Source: an uncultured Paracoccaceae bacterium
Lineage (GTDB): Bacteria > Pseudomonadota > Alphaproteobacteria > Rhodobacterales > Rhodobacteraceae
Direction: 5' to 3'
Assembly (NCBI GenBank): GCA_913060475.1
Contig: CAJXSD010000008.1
Span: forward strand, 1-64,000
Length of the DNA: 64,000 nt
Shown in pieces: positions 53,474-63,420 of the stretch. Numbering within the stretch: the stretch's first letter is position 1; the number at the start of each line of letters is the position of its first letter. The notes under the pieces are model-generated. The model saw nothing but the letters and a program-made list of their open reading frames with translations. It had not been told where the DNA came from and made no database searches. The translations under genes were made by a program, and so were the position numbers.

Positions 53474-54668
53474 CTATCCGCCCATGAACTGTTTTGCAAA
53501 TTCGATCAACCCATGACCAATTTTCTGTGCTGCCTCGGTCTGCGACCCCACCAAAACAACGAAAGCTTTGCCACCCGCGGCTCCTATCTTTTTTCGCGGC
53601 TTCCGTGATCATTATATCAACTGTTTGACCAAAATATTTCACAATAACTGCCGCCGCATCGACAATCGCCTGACCTATTTTCACCAAACGCGATGGCTCG
53701 GGCGCCTCGCTGCGCAGCTCTTCTTCTGCCGCGTCTAATTCTTCCCAAATGATCTGAAACGATCGGGCGACATGCCCATTGTCATCAACCAATTCAGGCG
53801 GCATATTATGTGATCGCGTTGCAGCTGACGCTGTGAACGATGCCAACTGATCCCGTTGCGCTTTCAAATCTGCGATCTCGCGCAATAACCGATGCGTCTC
53901 CACAATCCGCGCAATCGCGGCATTCACCTCACGCGGGCGGGCGTCCCAATCAATATCGTCACTAACGGCGATCTCGTACAACAAATCCCAATCCTGTGGA
54001 TCACCGCCCAGGATTTTATCGTACCACTCCACCCAAAACGACCAATCTGCACCACGTTCGGAATTACTGTCATTCAACAACTTTTCACGCACGACTGGCC
54101 AATCTGGAGTAAACTGAACACTCTCCAAACCAAGTGGCGCTATATCAACTCTACAAAATCCATCAGGACGCGCATTATCCCTCCACAATTCACAGTCCCT
54201 ACGTACCGCCAACCAAAAAGCCTCACTGGCTGAATTAAGTGAAACACTGACGATTGAGCACCCCATATAGGCCGCGTTAACCGCATGACATGCAACAACA
54301 GTGGCTTCAGAAGCCGAAGTTTCAGCTGCCATCACAGATCTAAAAGCCGCAACAGCAGAATAACCAGATTGGGGATGACCTAAACCAAAAGTCGGTGGCG
54401 CACTAAAAGCCATTGCAGGGAATGTGCGCGTAATCTTTTCAGCAGGTCTAATTGCCATCAACAGACTTTGCAAAATGGTGATAGTCTTAATTTTACTCTT
54501 AATCTGAGCATTCCCAAATTGAAACCCATCCACCGCAATCGGCATCACCCGCAATGCGGATCGCGCGGCGATAAAAACGGTACAATTTTGCCGAACGTCC
54601 TCGGGACGTTCATTCAGCCACGCCTCTAAACTCTTTTCGTCTTTAATATCATCAATCGAAATCGCCAT
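53474..54668 (-). pseudogene. Uncharacterised RSHN-PP-motif family protein, frameshifted at an A6 run
   Basis: The protein starts MAISIDDIKDEKSLEAWLNE at 54668 and has no known function. An Ala/Ser-rich middle (VMAAETSASEATVVACHAVN) is followed by WSFWVEWYDKILGGDPQDWD and the motif RSHNMPPELVDD, which I remember in other alphaproteobacterial proteins of unknown role. At an A6 run (53589-53594) the frame seems to slip. The uninterrupted frame gives a Cys-, Trp- and Arg-rich tail overlapping murB. Dropping one A gives KKIGAAGGKAFVVLVG, then [20 protein letters not shown] ending MGG, then TAG at 53474. That is a natural-looking hydrophobic, Gly-rich C-terminus of a 397-residue protein. It may be a mutation, a sequencing error or slippage. 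Confidence 0.7.
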
Positions 54669-54716
54669 ACACAACCTTTGCGCGACACGCCAACCTTTGT
54701 AAAGAAAAAACAAATG

Positions 54717-54749
54717 TCTTTCATTTTTGCAAAAATACTCATCCCCGCC
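54717..54749 (-). repeat. Dispersed intergenic repeat, subtype 1, copy D
   Basis: On the minus strand it reads GGCGGGGATGAGTATTTTTG followed by CAAAAATGAAAGA. It lies in the divergent gap of the murB/murC islet and is closest to copy A at 24344-24377. Confidence 0.55.
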
Positions 54750-54833
54750 ATCTACCAACGCAACAGAAGACCCCCCCTAACACACGATCACAATCACCCG
54801 TTTACAGATACAACGCAAGTAACGGAAAACATC

Positions 54834-55184
54834 ATGAACAAACCAATCTTGATTGGCGCAATGATCGCGGCACTGGGGGCTATCCTTGTCATCGCCCTGA
54901 TGGCATTCAAACCCGCAACAATCACCGCGACCGTGGTGTTAAAAAACGAATGCGATTTCGCATCCTCTGTATTCGTGTTGGAAAATCAACGCACCAAAGA
55001 CATCCACAAATTCCGGCGCGAGGTCGCCGAATTCAGCGTGCTACGCAATACACCAATGAAATTGGTTTTCGCCCCGAAATACAAAGACGCAGAGTATTTC
55101 GGCAAGGAATTTCGCGTAAAACACCACCAGGTGATCACCGCCGATTGCACATCGAACAGTTGGTCCTTGATATTTGCCGACTAG
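54834..55184 (+). CDS. Small membrane-anchored protein of unknown function
   Basis: This is a 116-residue protein on the strand opposite to its dcw neighbours. Residues 5-25 (ILIGAMIAALGAILVIALMA) form one hydrophobic helix, a signal anchor. The rest, about 90 residues, is outside the membrane if the usual orientation holds and contains strands (TITATVVLKNECDFASSVFV) with two Cys (CDF and ADCTSNSW) that could pair. The start at 54834 is picked because the hydrophobic segment follows directly; ribosome-binding sequence is weak. It is divergent from the RSHN-PP family gene and converges on murC. Confidence 0.65.
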   Translation: MNKPILIGAMIAALGAILVIALMAFKPATITATVVLKNECDFASSVFVLENQRTKDIHKFRREVAEFSVLRNTPMKLVFAPKYKDAEYFGKEFRVKHHQVITADCTSNSWSLIFAD

Positions 55185-55202
55185 CCCCGCGCGCGCCTTT
55201 GG

Positions 55203-56600
55203 TCACCTCAAGCGCTGGGGCAGATTATTGGCCCATGCGCTGATGGTGCCGGCGCCCAGGCAAACAACCATATCGCCCGGCCCCGCCTGTTCCCGTACAA
55301 GCCGTTCCAAATCATCCTCGGACATAATGGCGCGGGCGTGGCGGTGGCCATGGCGGATCAGGCCTGCGACCAAATCATCGCGGCTGGCCCCGGGGATCGG
55401 GTCTTCGCCGGCGGCGAACACTTCGGCGATGGCAACCACATCCGCTTCGTTAAAACAGGCGCAGAAATCTTCGAACAGGGTGGACAGGCGCGAATATCGG
55501 TGCGGCTGATGCACGGCAATCACGCGGCCATCACTGGCCTGACGTGCGGCCTTTAACACGGCTGCAATTTCAACCGGATGGTGGCCATAATCGTCAATGA
55601 TTGTCACATCATTGACAACCCCCACCTTGGTAAAGCGCCGATTGACGCCCTTAAACTGAGCCAAGGCTGATTTGATTTCCTCGGCCGTCATCCCCAAATG
55701 CCGCGCCACGGCCACCGCGGACAGGGCGTTTGACACATTGTGATCGCCCGGCATGGGCAATTGACACCCCTCGATCACCACCCCCTCAGACTGCAGGGCG
55801 ATGTCAAAATGGGCCACCCCGGCCACATAGGTCAGATTGATCGCACGGACATCTGCCTGGCTGTTAAACCCATAGGTCACGACACGGCGATCGGTGATTT
55901 TACCAACCAGGGCCTGCACCTCAGGGTGGTCGGTGCAACAGATGGCAATGCCATAAAACGGGATATTCGACACAAAATCGTAAAACCCACGTCGTAGGTT
56001 GTCGATGGATCCCCAATGTTCCATGTGTTCGGGGTCAATATTGGTGACAATCGCAATTGTGGCAGGCAGTCGGTTGAATGTGCCATCGCTTTCGTCGGCT
56101 TCGACCACCATCCATTCGCCCTGCCCCATACGGGCATTAGACCCATAGGCATGAATGATCCCGCCATTGATCACAGTTGGATCCACCCCGCCTGCATCCA
56201 ACAACGTGGCCACCATAGTGGTGGTCGTGGTTTTCCCATGCGTACCCGCAATCGCAACATTGGATTTCAGGCGCATCAATTCGGCCAACATTTCGGCGCG
56301 GCGCACCACGGGCATACCCTGGGCGCGTGCGGCGTCCAATTCGGGATTGCCCGGTTTGATGGCGGATGAAATCACAATCACCGTTGCGCCATCCAGGTTT
56401 TCGGCGCGTTGGCCGATGAAAATTCTGGCCCCCAAGTCCTGCAACCTTTGGGTGATCTTGCTTTCCTTTAGATCGGATCCTTGCACCTGATACCCCATGT
56501 TCAACAGCACCTCGGCAATGCCTGACATGCCGATCCCGCCAATACCCACAAAATGGATCGGACCCACATCCAAGGGTAATTTTGTCGTGGCTGCGTTCAT
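55203..56600 (-). CDS. murC: UDP-N-acetylmuramate--L-alanine ligase
   Basis: MurC adds the first amino acid, L-alanine, to UDP-MurNAc. It has 465 residues. The N-terminal Rossmann segment [18 protein letters not shown] is diagnostic. The ATP loop is GTHGKTT (119-125), followed by [15 protein letters not shown] and later [20 protein letters not shown]. Length and motifs are normal. It is 45 bases downstream of murG. Confidence 0.97.
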   Translation of the reverse strand: MNAATTKLPLDVGPIHFVGIGGIGMSGIAEVLLNMGYQVQGSDLKESKITQRLQDLGARIFIGQRAENLDGATVIVISSAIKPGNPELDAARAQGMPVVRRAEMLAELMRLKSNVAIAGTHGKTTTTTMVATLLDAGGVDPTVINGGIIHAYGSNARMGQGEWMVVEADESDGTFNRLPATIAIVTNIDPEHMEHWGSIDNLRRGFYDFVSNIPFYGIAICCTDHPEVQALVGKITDRRVVTYGFNSQADVRAINLTYVAGVAHFDIALQSEGVVIEGCQLPMPGDHNVSNALSAVAVARHLGMTAEEIKSALAQFKGVNRRFTKVGVVNDVTIIDDYGHHPVEIAAVLKAARQASDGRVIAVHQPHRYSRLSTLFEDFCACFNEADVVAIAEVFAAGEDPIPGASRDDLVAGLIRHGHRHARAIMSEDDLERLVREQAGPGDMVVCLGAGTISAWANNLPQRLR

Positions 56601-56645
56601 GGTCTACTTCTTTCTTGTGTTAAATGTTTATCAGGTAAGGCCGAT

Positions 56646-57770
56646 TTATTCCGATGCCACAGGATTGGCCAAGGCGCCGCGTGCCTGCGCGACCGACACG
56701 ACCAGGGCGGCCAACCGTTCACCTGCATCTGGGATCCCCAAGGACAAGGCCTGACGCGCCATATGATGGGCCGCATCAGGTTGGGTCAGAATGGTTTGGA
56801 TCTGATGCGCCAGACTGTCCACGTGAAACTGACTTTCCGGGATCAAAATCGCCGCTTCGCCTTGGACCAAACCTTGGGCGTTTGCGGTCTGTTCATCACG
56901 CAATGCCGCCGCCAAAGGCACCAAAATCGACGGACGCCCAATCACCGAAATATCCGCCACCGATGACGCACCCGCACGGCTGATGACCAATTGCGCCTCG
57001 GTCATACGGGTGGGAACATCGTCGAAAAATGGCTGGACATCTGCAGATATGCCGTTTTCGGCATAAAACTGGCTGACACGGTCGTGGTCTTCGTCACGGG
57101 CTTGGTGGCTGACGCGAATGTGACGCAGAATATCCATGGGCAGTTGGGCAATCGCCGGTGGCACCACATCAGACAAAATCCGTGCGCCCTGTGATCCGCC
57201 CATCACCAAAATCGACATTGGATAATCGCCAGGCGGGATATAGCCTGCACCGGCACGATCCCGCACGGCCCCGCGCACGGGGTTGCCGATATGTTCGGCG
57301 GTCAATCCATCGGGCATCTGGGTGGGCCAGGTGCCGCAGGCGATACAATCGACCCACTTGGCGAACATCTGGTTGACCCGCCCCAACACACCGTTTTGTT
57401 CATGCAAAATCCGTGGGCGCCGTAAAATCACAGCCGCCGCCATTGCAGGGATCGATGGATATCCCCCAAACCCAATCACAACGGTTGGTTTATCAAACAG
57501 CATTCGGATGACGGCATTCAACGTGCCTGCCCCAATTTGAAATGGCACCAACAGCTTGGACAATACCCCACCACGGGCAAAGGTGCCGGATTTCAGGACC
57601 TCAATCGCAACTGCATCGGGAAATTTACCGACATAGCGCGCGCCGCGGGGGTCGGTGGTCAGTTTGACCCGCCACCCCATGTCAAGCAGTTCTTCAGCCA
57701 AAGCCTGCGCGGGAAACATATGCCCGCCGGTTCCGCCCGCCGCCAAAATTGCCAATGGCGCTTTCGTCAT
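56646..57770 (-). CDS. murG: Undecaprenyl-PP-MurNAc-pentapeptide-UDPGlcNAc GlcNAc transferase
   Basis: MurG converts lipid I to lipid II at the cytoplasmic membrane face. It is a GT-B enzyme of 374 residues, with the glycine loop [10 protein letters not shown] (12-21), the second loop [16 protein letters not shown] and the UDP-GlcNAc site [19 protein letters not shown]. The C-terminal segment [17 protein letters not shown] is typical; in this family the usual form is AxxDHQxxNA, so the Glu in RDEQ is a small change also common in roseobacters as far as I remember. It begins six bases after the ftsW stop... read in order, ftsW is upstream and murG follows. Confidence 0.96.
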   Translation of the reverse strand: MTKAPLAILAAGGTGGHMFPAQALAEELLDMGWRVKLTTDPRGARYVGKFPDAVAIEVLKSGTFARGGVLSKLLVPFQIGAGTLNAVIRMLFDKPTVVIGFGGYPSIPAMAAAVILRRPRILHEQNGVLGRVNQMFAKWVDCIACGTWPTQMPDGLTAEHIGNPVRGAVRDRAGAGYIPPGDYPMSILVMGGSQGARILSDVVPPAIAQLPMDILRHIRVSHQARDEDHDRVSQFYAENGISADVQPFFDDVPTRMTEAQLVISRAGASSVADISVIGRPSILVPLAAALRDEQTANAQGLVQGEAAILIPESQFHVDSLAHQIQTILTQPDAAHHMARQALSLGIPDAGERLAALVVSVAQARGALANPVASE

Positions 57771-57776
57771 CGTAAA

Positions 57777-58940
57777 TTAACCCCGTCCCTTTAGAATATC
57801 GGATACGTCCTTTTGCGGGCGCGCGCGCGTAAATGCAAGCAGCATTCCCAATGCAATCCCCCCCGCAATCAGCGAAGATCCGCCATAGCTGACAAATGGC
57901 AATGTCATCCCCTTGGCGGGCAACAGACGCACAGCAACCCCCATATTGATAATGGCCTGCACCCCGAACATACAGACCAATCCGGTCCCGGCCAAACGAA
58001 TGAACGGATCGCGTTCACGCATCAGCCGGACCAGGGATGACACCACAATACTGGCATAGACAAAGATGATAAAGGCCACCAGAACAAACCCGTATTCTTC
58101 TGCCGCGACCGCGATTATGAAATCGGTATGCGCATCTGGCAGGGACCATTTCACCTGCCCCTCACCGACACCGACGCCGAAAAAACCGCCCTCTTGTATC
58201 GCGTTTGCGGCATAGCCCAACTGGGTTCTAGGATCGACGTCGGGCGATAAAAACCCGTCAATGCGCCGCGCAAAGTGATCCGACATGGTATAGGCCAATG
58301 TCCCGCCCCCAACCGTTAAACCGGCCAAAACGATCAATAAAATCATGGGCGCACCGGCCACAAAATAGACAACACCCCACCCAAACAAAACCAAAGATGC
58401 CTGACCAAAATCCGGCTGCAGCACCAGCATGATCACCACTGTGATAGCCAAGAAAAATGACCATAACCGACCGGGTGGGCCATTGATTTCCTGTGCCGCG
58501 GCCATCAACCATGCGGCCACAACGATAAACCCGGGCTTTAAAAATTCCGACGGCTGAACCGAGGCAAAGCCAAGCGCATACCACCGCACCGCCCCTTTGC
58601 CGAAATCGGTGCCAAACACAGGCAACATGGCTAAGGCAACAAAGGACACCAAAAATCCGATCACAGCCAAGCGGCGCACCAAAACCGGGCCCAGCATCGA
58701 CATAACGATCATCACCGCCAGAGAAACGCCACCAAAGAACGCCTGCCGCTGGACATAGTGAAATGGATCCAGCCCGTTTTTTTCAGCCAAGGGGGGCGAT
58801 GCGGCCAGCCCCAGCAAAATCCCTATGCTGAACAATATGATTACGGAAATCAAACTCCAACGATCGACCGTGCGCCACCATTTTGGTAAAATCGGCTCCC
58901 CCCGTGATACGGGAACGGAACCATAGACCATCTCAGTCAT
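57777..58940 (-). CDS. ftsW: Lipid II polymerase FtsW (SEDS family)
   Basis: FtsW is the septal peptidoglycan glycosyltransferase working with FtsI. It has 387 residues with about ten hydrophobic segments. SEDS signatures seen are GKGAVRWYALGFASVQPSEFLKPGF (read as AVRWYALGFASVQPSEFLKP), then GYAANAIQEGGFFGVGVGEG, and ITMGVAVRLLPAKGM-like sequence (INMGVAVRLLPAKGMTLPF) ending in VSYGGSSLIAGG. The catalytic Asp of the family lies in the extracellular loop after segment 7 (PDAHTDFIIAVAAEE). murG follows closely downstream. Confidence 0.96.
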   Translation of the reverse strand: MTEMVYGSVPVSRGEPILPKWWRTVDRWSLISVIILFSIGILLGLAASPPLAEKNGLDPFHYVQRQAFFGGVSLAVMIVMSMLGPVLVRRLAVIGFLVSFVALAMLPVFGTDFGKGAVRWYALGFASVQPSEFLKPGFIVVAAWLMAAAQEINGPPGRLWSFFLAITVVIMLVLQPDFGQASLVLFGWGVVYFVAGAPMILLIVLAGLTVGGGTLAYTMSDHFARRIDGFLSPDVDPRTQLGYAANAIQEGGFFGVGVGEGQVKWSLPDAHTDFIIAVAAEEYGFVLVAFIIFVYASIVVSSLVRLMRERDPFIRLAGTGLVCMFGVQAIINMGVAVRLLPAKGMTLPFVSYGGSSLIAGGIALGMLLAFTRARPQKDVSDILKGRG

Positions 58941-59071
58941 GGATTACTTGCCTTTTCTGCCTCGTGCCTGTCCCTTTTGGGATCTTTGGGTCAGAATATA
59001 CACAAAATGCTTTTCATACCAGCAAAAATCGGGTTTACCCCGACAAAGTGGCAAAAAACTGAGCATCGACC

Positions 59072-60250
59072 ATGTATTTCAAAACAATAATTTTGGGCGC
59101 AGGGGCAGCGGGGCTGATGTGTGCCGGCACGACCCAAGGCGCGTTGGTCATCGATCACGCCAAGGCCGCCGGTGAAAAAATCCGTATTTCAGGCGGTGGG
59201 CGATGCAATTTCACCAATATCTACACCGACGCTAGTAATTTCATATCGCAAAACCCCCATTTTGCAAAATCAGCCCTGTCCCGCTATACCCAGTGGGATT
59301 TTTTGGACTTGGTCCAGCGCCACAATATTGCCTATCACGAAAAAACTTTGGGACAGATGTTTTGCGACACCTCGGCCAAGGACATCATTGCCATGCTGCG
59401 CCACGAATGCGATCGGGCTGGCGCGCAGATTTGGTTGCAAACGGCGATTACATCGATTGATCATCGGGACGGCGAATTTCACCTGACCCTTGACCAGCAG
59501 GGCCAAACAAAACAGGTCCGCGCCACACATTTGGTGGTGGCGACGGGCGGCAAATCAATTCCCAAAATGGGGGCAACAGGTCTGGCCTATGACATTGCCC
59601 AGAAATTCCGGCTGGACCTGACACCAACGCGCCCTGCGCTGGTGCCCTTTACATTTTCAGACGGCCGGTTTCGCGACATATCAGGCGTTGCAACCCCCGT
59701 CCGGGCCACTGCCAACCAAACCAGCTTTGACGAGGCGATGTTGTTCACGCACCGCGGTCTATCGGGGCCGGCAATGTTGCAAATTTCCAGTTACTGGCAC
59801 GAAGGTCAGGATATCACCATCAACCTTGATCCTGAAAGCACGCTGAAACCTGCCCTGCGGATCCAACGCCAGACATCCGGCAAACGGCAATTCACGACCG
59901 AACTGGCCAAACATTTGCCCAGCCGGCTGGTGGATTATTTGGGCCAGCAATTTGATTTAACCGGAAATCTGGCGGATTGGTCGGACGCCCGCATGGATCA
60001 AGTATTAACTAAATTGCAAAACTGGTCTCTGCGCCCCACGGGCACCGAAGGGTACCGCACCGCCGAGGTGACCGCAGGCGGCGTGTGCACATCGGGATTG
60101 TCGTCAAAAACGATGGCGGCCAAGACCCTGCCAAATCTGTATTTCATTGGCGAGGCCGTGGATGTCACGGGCTGGCTGGGTGGGTACAATTTCCAGTGGG
60201 CCTGGTCCAGCGGTGTCGCCGCCGGACGCGCAATTAATGCCGCCCCCTAG
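59072..60250 (+). CDS. NAD(P)/FAD-dependent oxidoreductase (BaiN/HI0933 family)
   Basis: This is a 392-residue flavoprotein. The FAD-binding GxGxxG motif opens the protein as [14 protein letters not shown] (6-19), followed by [20 protein letters not shown], the mark of the HI0933/BaiN family. The C-terminal [19 protein letters not shown] and [20 protein letters not shown] are also characteristic. The physiological substrate is unknown for most members. The gene runs opposite to ftsW and murD, and its last four bases overlap the murD stop codon region, so the two messages overlap at their 3' ends. Confidence 0.92.
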   Translation: MYFKTIILGAGAAGLMCAGTTQGALVIDHAKAAGEKIRISGGGRCNFTNIYTDASNFISQNPHFAKSALSRYTQWDFLDLVQRHNIAYHEKTLGQMFCDTSAKDIIAMLRHECDRAGAQIWLQTAITSIDHRDGEFHLTLDQQGQTKQVRATHLVVATGGKSIPKMGATGLAYDIAQKFRLDLTPTRPALVPFTFSDGRFRDISGVATPVRATANQTSFDEAMLFTHRGLSGPAMLQISSYWHEGQDITINLDPESTLKPALRIQRQTSGKRQFTTELAKHLPSRLVDYLGQQFDLTGNLADWSDARMDQVLTKLQNWSLRPTGTEGYRTAEVTAGGVCTSGLSSKTMAAKTLPNLYFIGEAVDVTGWLGGYNFQWAWSSGVAAGRAINAAP

Positions 60251-61662
60251 AGGGTGTTGCCCTGCGCAGAAATCCATTGCTTGACCTGATGAATGTAATC
60301 ATCGCCCCGCTGTTCAAAACTATCATATTGATCGAAACTGGCCGCAGCCGGGGCCAGTAAAACGGTGTCGCCTGCCCCCGCATCTGATGCCGCCTTGACA
60401 ACGGCCACCTGCATGGTTGTGCAAACTTCGCAGTCGATGCCCAAATCCATCGCGAATTTGGCGGCCTCGCGGCCGATGACATAGGCCCGTTTGACCCGCT
60501 GGGCCGCAATTTGGGGCAATGGCCCCAGACCACCCTCTTTGGCCAAACCGCCACAAATCCAGCGTATGTTATCAAAGGCAGATAATGCCTTGGCAGCGCT
60601 GTCCACATTTGTGGCCTTGCTGTCATTGACGAATGTGATGCCTGCATACTGCGCAATGGTCTGGGATCGATGGGCCAACCCCTGAAAGCTGGCCATCGCC
60701 TGTTCAATCACACGCGGCGCAATCCCCACCGCGCGCGCAGCCGCATAGGCGGCGCAGGCGTTTTGATGGTTATGCGCCCCAGGCAATCCGGTCATGGCGC
60801 GCAGATCGATGGACGCGACCTGCCGACCCTTGCGATATTCTGACAAAAACCCCTTGCGCGCGAACACCGACCAGCCCGCGTGATCCAGTTTGCGTGCGAT
60901 GGAAACTTGGATCACCCGATCATCTGTGGCACCCTGGGCCATTTGGTTGGCGACAAATTGACCTTCGATTTCATCGATGCCGATCACGGCGCGGTCTGGC
61001 CCACCTTCTGCGAACAGGCGGCGTTTTGCGGCGAAATATCCGCCCAAGCCGGCATGCCGGTCCAAATGATCCGGCGACAGGTTGGTCAACACGGCAACAT
61101 CAGGCGTCAGCGCACGCGCCAATTCGGTTTGATAGCTGGACAGCTCTAGCACCACCACTTCGCCGTCCTGAAGCGGATCCAAATCGAACACGCCCCGCCC
61201 AATGTTCCCGGCCAGCTGCGTTGGCCGGCCCGCATGATCAAATATGTGATGGATCAGCGTTGATGTGGTTGATTTCCCATTCGATCCCGTCACCGCAATC
61301 ACGCGTGGGATCGTATCGAAATTGGCCCAATCCTGCCCACCCAGGGACCGAAAAAACAGGCCAATGTCATTATCAATCGCAACACCCGCCTGCATTGCCG
61401 ACCAAATGATCGGGTTCGGCGTTGGATAAAGATGGGGGATCCCCGGGCTGACGATCAGGCTGTCAACGTGACGCCAATCCGCGCGCGACAGATCCACGGG
61501 GTCAAACCCCTGACCCTGCGCCACATCGCGTGCCTTGGGGTTGTCATCCCAAACCCAAACCTCTGCGCCACTGTCGCGCAATGCACGCGCGGCGGATAAT
61601 CCAGATCGGCCCAGCCCTAAAACAGCAATGGTTCGGCCCTGAACCCCCTGCACATTCAGCAT
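60247..61662 (-). CDS. murD: UDP-N-acetylmuramoylalanine--D-glutamate ligase
   Basis: MurD adds D-glutamate to UDP-MurNAc-L-Ala. It has 471 residues. An N-terminal Rossmann-like domain ([18 protein letters not shown]) is followed by the ATP loop GSNGKST (126-132), the segment [32 protein letters not shown], and the C-terminal [16 protein letters not shown]. All these are normal for MurD. mraY usually lies directly upstream; here an RTX-protein gene separates them. Confidence 0.97.
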   Translation of the reverse strand: MLNVQGVQGRTIAVLGLGRSGLSAARALRDSGAEVWVWDDNPKARDVAQGQGFDPVDLSRADWRHVDSLIVSPGIPHLYPTPNPIIWSAMQAGVAIDNDIGLFFRSLGGQDWANFDTIPRVIAVTGSNGKSTTSTLIHHIFDHAGRPTQLAGNIGRGVFDLDPLQDGEVVVLELSSYQTELARALTPDVAVLTNLSPDHLDRHAGLGGYFAAKRRLFAEGGPDRAVIGIDEIEGQFVANQMAQGATDDRVIQVSIARKLDHAGWSVFARKGFLSEYRKGRQVASIDLRAMTGLPGAHNHQNACAAYAAARAVGIAPRVIEQAMASFQGLAHRSQTIAQYAGITFVNDSKATNVDSAAKALSAFDNIRWICGGLAKEGGLGPLPQIAAQRVKRAYVIGREAAKFAMDLGIDCEVCTTMQVAVVKAASDAGAGDTVLLAPAAASFDQYDSFEQRGDDYIHQVKQWISAQGNTL

Positions 61663-61749
61663 ATGTTTTCCCCAACAGTTGTCATGTCCTTAGGGTTCGT
61701 TTTCGTCCTTTGTAACGTTTTGCGCAAGGGGCAGTTTATGATTTCTGGT

Positions 61750-63348
61750 CTAGGCCCAGATCAAATCGCTGTCTGACCCCGTTTGGTTTTCATATCCCGG
61801 TGTCGCGTCAACCGGTCCAATCCATGTGCCATCTGCCAATCGCTGCAGCGACTGTGTTGCACTGCTATCATTCGTTTCAAACACCCCGATATCGGTAGCA
61901 TGCAGTCCCGCTGCAGGTCCGTCCAGCGCGGTAAAGCTGCCTTCGTAACTTAGAAATTCGATGACATCACCGTCATCCACCAGCGCAATACCATCGGCGC
62001 CATTTTGCAGCCCGCTCATCGGGGCGTCCCAGACATAATAATCAAAGGCGGCATCGCTGCTGACCAATTCCACATCCATCGTCGTCAGTGGAATGACCGA
62101 ATACATATTTTGCAGCCCCTCTTTGCCGTTGTACAAATATAACGCCATTTGGGACACATCGTATCCGTAGGTCACACGGATTTCGACCATTTCATTGTCA
62201 TCCAGCCCCGTGTCATCATAATGAATTTCGTTGATCCTTGGGCTGGTGTCGATTTCTGCGCTGTCCTTGACCGTTATCACCATGTCATGCAGATGCGTTG
62301 CCCCCAATGGATCCCGCGCCTCAAGCGTGATGTGATAGACATTATCGCCATTTGCATCCAGTGGCGTTTCAAAATCTGGCGCTGTGACAAAACTAAGTCT
62401 TTGCGTATCCCCATCATAGGAAAACAGCGCCCCATCGCCCGTGTCTAGCACGGTCACATCGACAGGTTTCAATTCCGGATCGCTGACATCAATGCGGCTG
62501 ACCAAGGTGGTGTTTTCCCACATCTCTATCGTATCCGGCGCAGAAATTTCGGGCGGATAATTTATCCCTGTGATTGATACGGTCACCGTTACATCGTGAA
62601 TGGCACCTGCCTCTGTGGTGATTTGATAGGTAAACCGATCCTCGATCACCCCGCCTTCGAACAACGGGGCAAAGGCGGCACCCGGGTCATAGGTCACATA
62701 TCCATCATGGATCGTTATATCGATACCACGGTCCGATTTTAGCGAAAAATTATCATAGCTTACGGCGATATTCGCGGGATTAATATCGTTTGCGGCCAGC
62801 TGTTGAAACGTGATGCGCAGACTTTCATCGGCATAGATTGCAAATCTGTCATCATCGGGATCCACGTCATTTTGACGCCCGTCCAGATAATATAGGTAAT
62901 CTTGCGCTTTGAAATAAACCGCCTCAACCCCATAAAGGATATCTGTGCCGCGGTCTGCAACAGGGCCTGTCGCACGCACAACAACCTTGCCCGTGTTATC
63001 GAATGTCAGGACATAATCATCGACATTCCCCTGATATAGGGCCACATCGAACCCCTGCCCGCCGAATAATTTGTCACGCCCGCGCCCGCCGATCAAAATA
63101 TCGTCGCCCGCGCCCCCAAACAATTTATCGCGCCCTTTGCCACCGTATAATATGTCGTTGCCGTCGCCTGCGTGAATAATATCCTTGCGACGTCCCCCAT
63201 GGATGACATCATCGCCCGCGCCGGAATGAATGGTGTCACGCCCACCATTGGCCCAGATTGTGTCATTCCCATCGCCTGTGACAATCAAATTTTTACGCGA
63301 GGATGCAAAAATAAATTGATCCCAGATATCCACATCAAATTCAGACAT
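61750..63348 (-). CDS. RTX-type calcium-binding repeat protein with cadherin-like and lamin-tail-like parts
   Basis: This is a 532-residue acidic protein. Residues 23-105 hold about nine GGxGxDxLx-type nonapeptides (VTGDGNDTIWANGGRDTIHS, GGAGDDILIGGRGRDKLFGG) that bind calcium. A cadherin- or Ig-like region (about 190-370: INYPPEISAPDTIEMWENTT) follows. The C-terminal part (RINEIHYDDTGLDDNEMVEI onward) resembles lamin-tail-like domains of secreted proteins. There is no N-terminal signal, so type I secretion from the C-terminus is likely. Repeats usually lie near the C-terminus; here they are N-terminal. The Asp-rich composition and its place between mraY and murD suggest insertion into the dcw cluster. 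Confidence 0.85.
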   Translation of the reverse strand: MSEFDVDIWDQFIFASSRKNLIVTGDGNDTIWANGGRDTIHSGAGDDVIHGGRRKDIIHAGDGNDILYGGKGRDKLFGGAGDDILIGGRGRDKLFGGQGFDVALYQGNVDDYVLTFDNTGKVVVRATGPVADRGTDILYGVEAVYFKAQDYLYYLDGRQNDVDPDDDRFAIYADESLRITFQQLAANDINPANIAVSYDNFSLKSDRGIDITIHDGYVTYDPGAAFAPLFEGGVIEDRFTYQITTEAGAIHDVTVTVSITGINYPPEISAPDTIEMWENTTLVSRIDVSDPELKPVDVTVLDTGDGALFSYDGDTQRLSFVTAPDFETPLDANGDNVYHITLEARDPLGATHLHDMVITVKDSAEIDTSPRINEIHYDDTGLDDNEMVEIRVTYGYDVSQMALYLYNGKEGLQNMYSVIPLTTMDVELVSSDAAFDYYVWDAPMSGLQNGADGIALVDDGDVIEFLSYEGSFTALDGPAAGLHATDIGVFETNDSSATQSLQRLADGTWIGPVDATPGYENQTGSDSDLIWA

Positions 63349-63359
63349 ACAAACCCCCA

Positions 63360-63389
63360 GTGCCTCAGTTTGATCACAGACTGAGGCAC
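63360..63389 (-). terminator. Perfect 10-bp hairpin between mraY and the RTX gene
   Basis: GTGCCTCAGT pairs exactly with ACTGAGGCAC around a ten-base loop. It lies about 30 bases after the mraY stop and 11 bases before the RTX start, with a G-rich stretch in between instead of a T-run. It may end mraY transcripts partly or control access to the RTX ribosome-binding site. Confidence 0.6.
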
Positions 63390-63420
63390 AAAGGTTAGCA
63401 AAGTCTTTACAGGGGCAATT

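Noticed and set aside
53379-53592. The long in-frame tail of the RSHN-PP family gene running into the murB start
   Set aside because: The tail is compositionally odd, while the shifted frame gives a typical Ala/Gly-rich helical end with its own stop.
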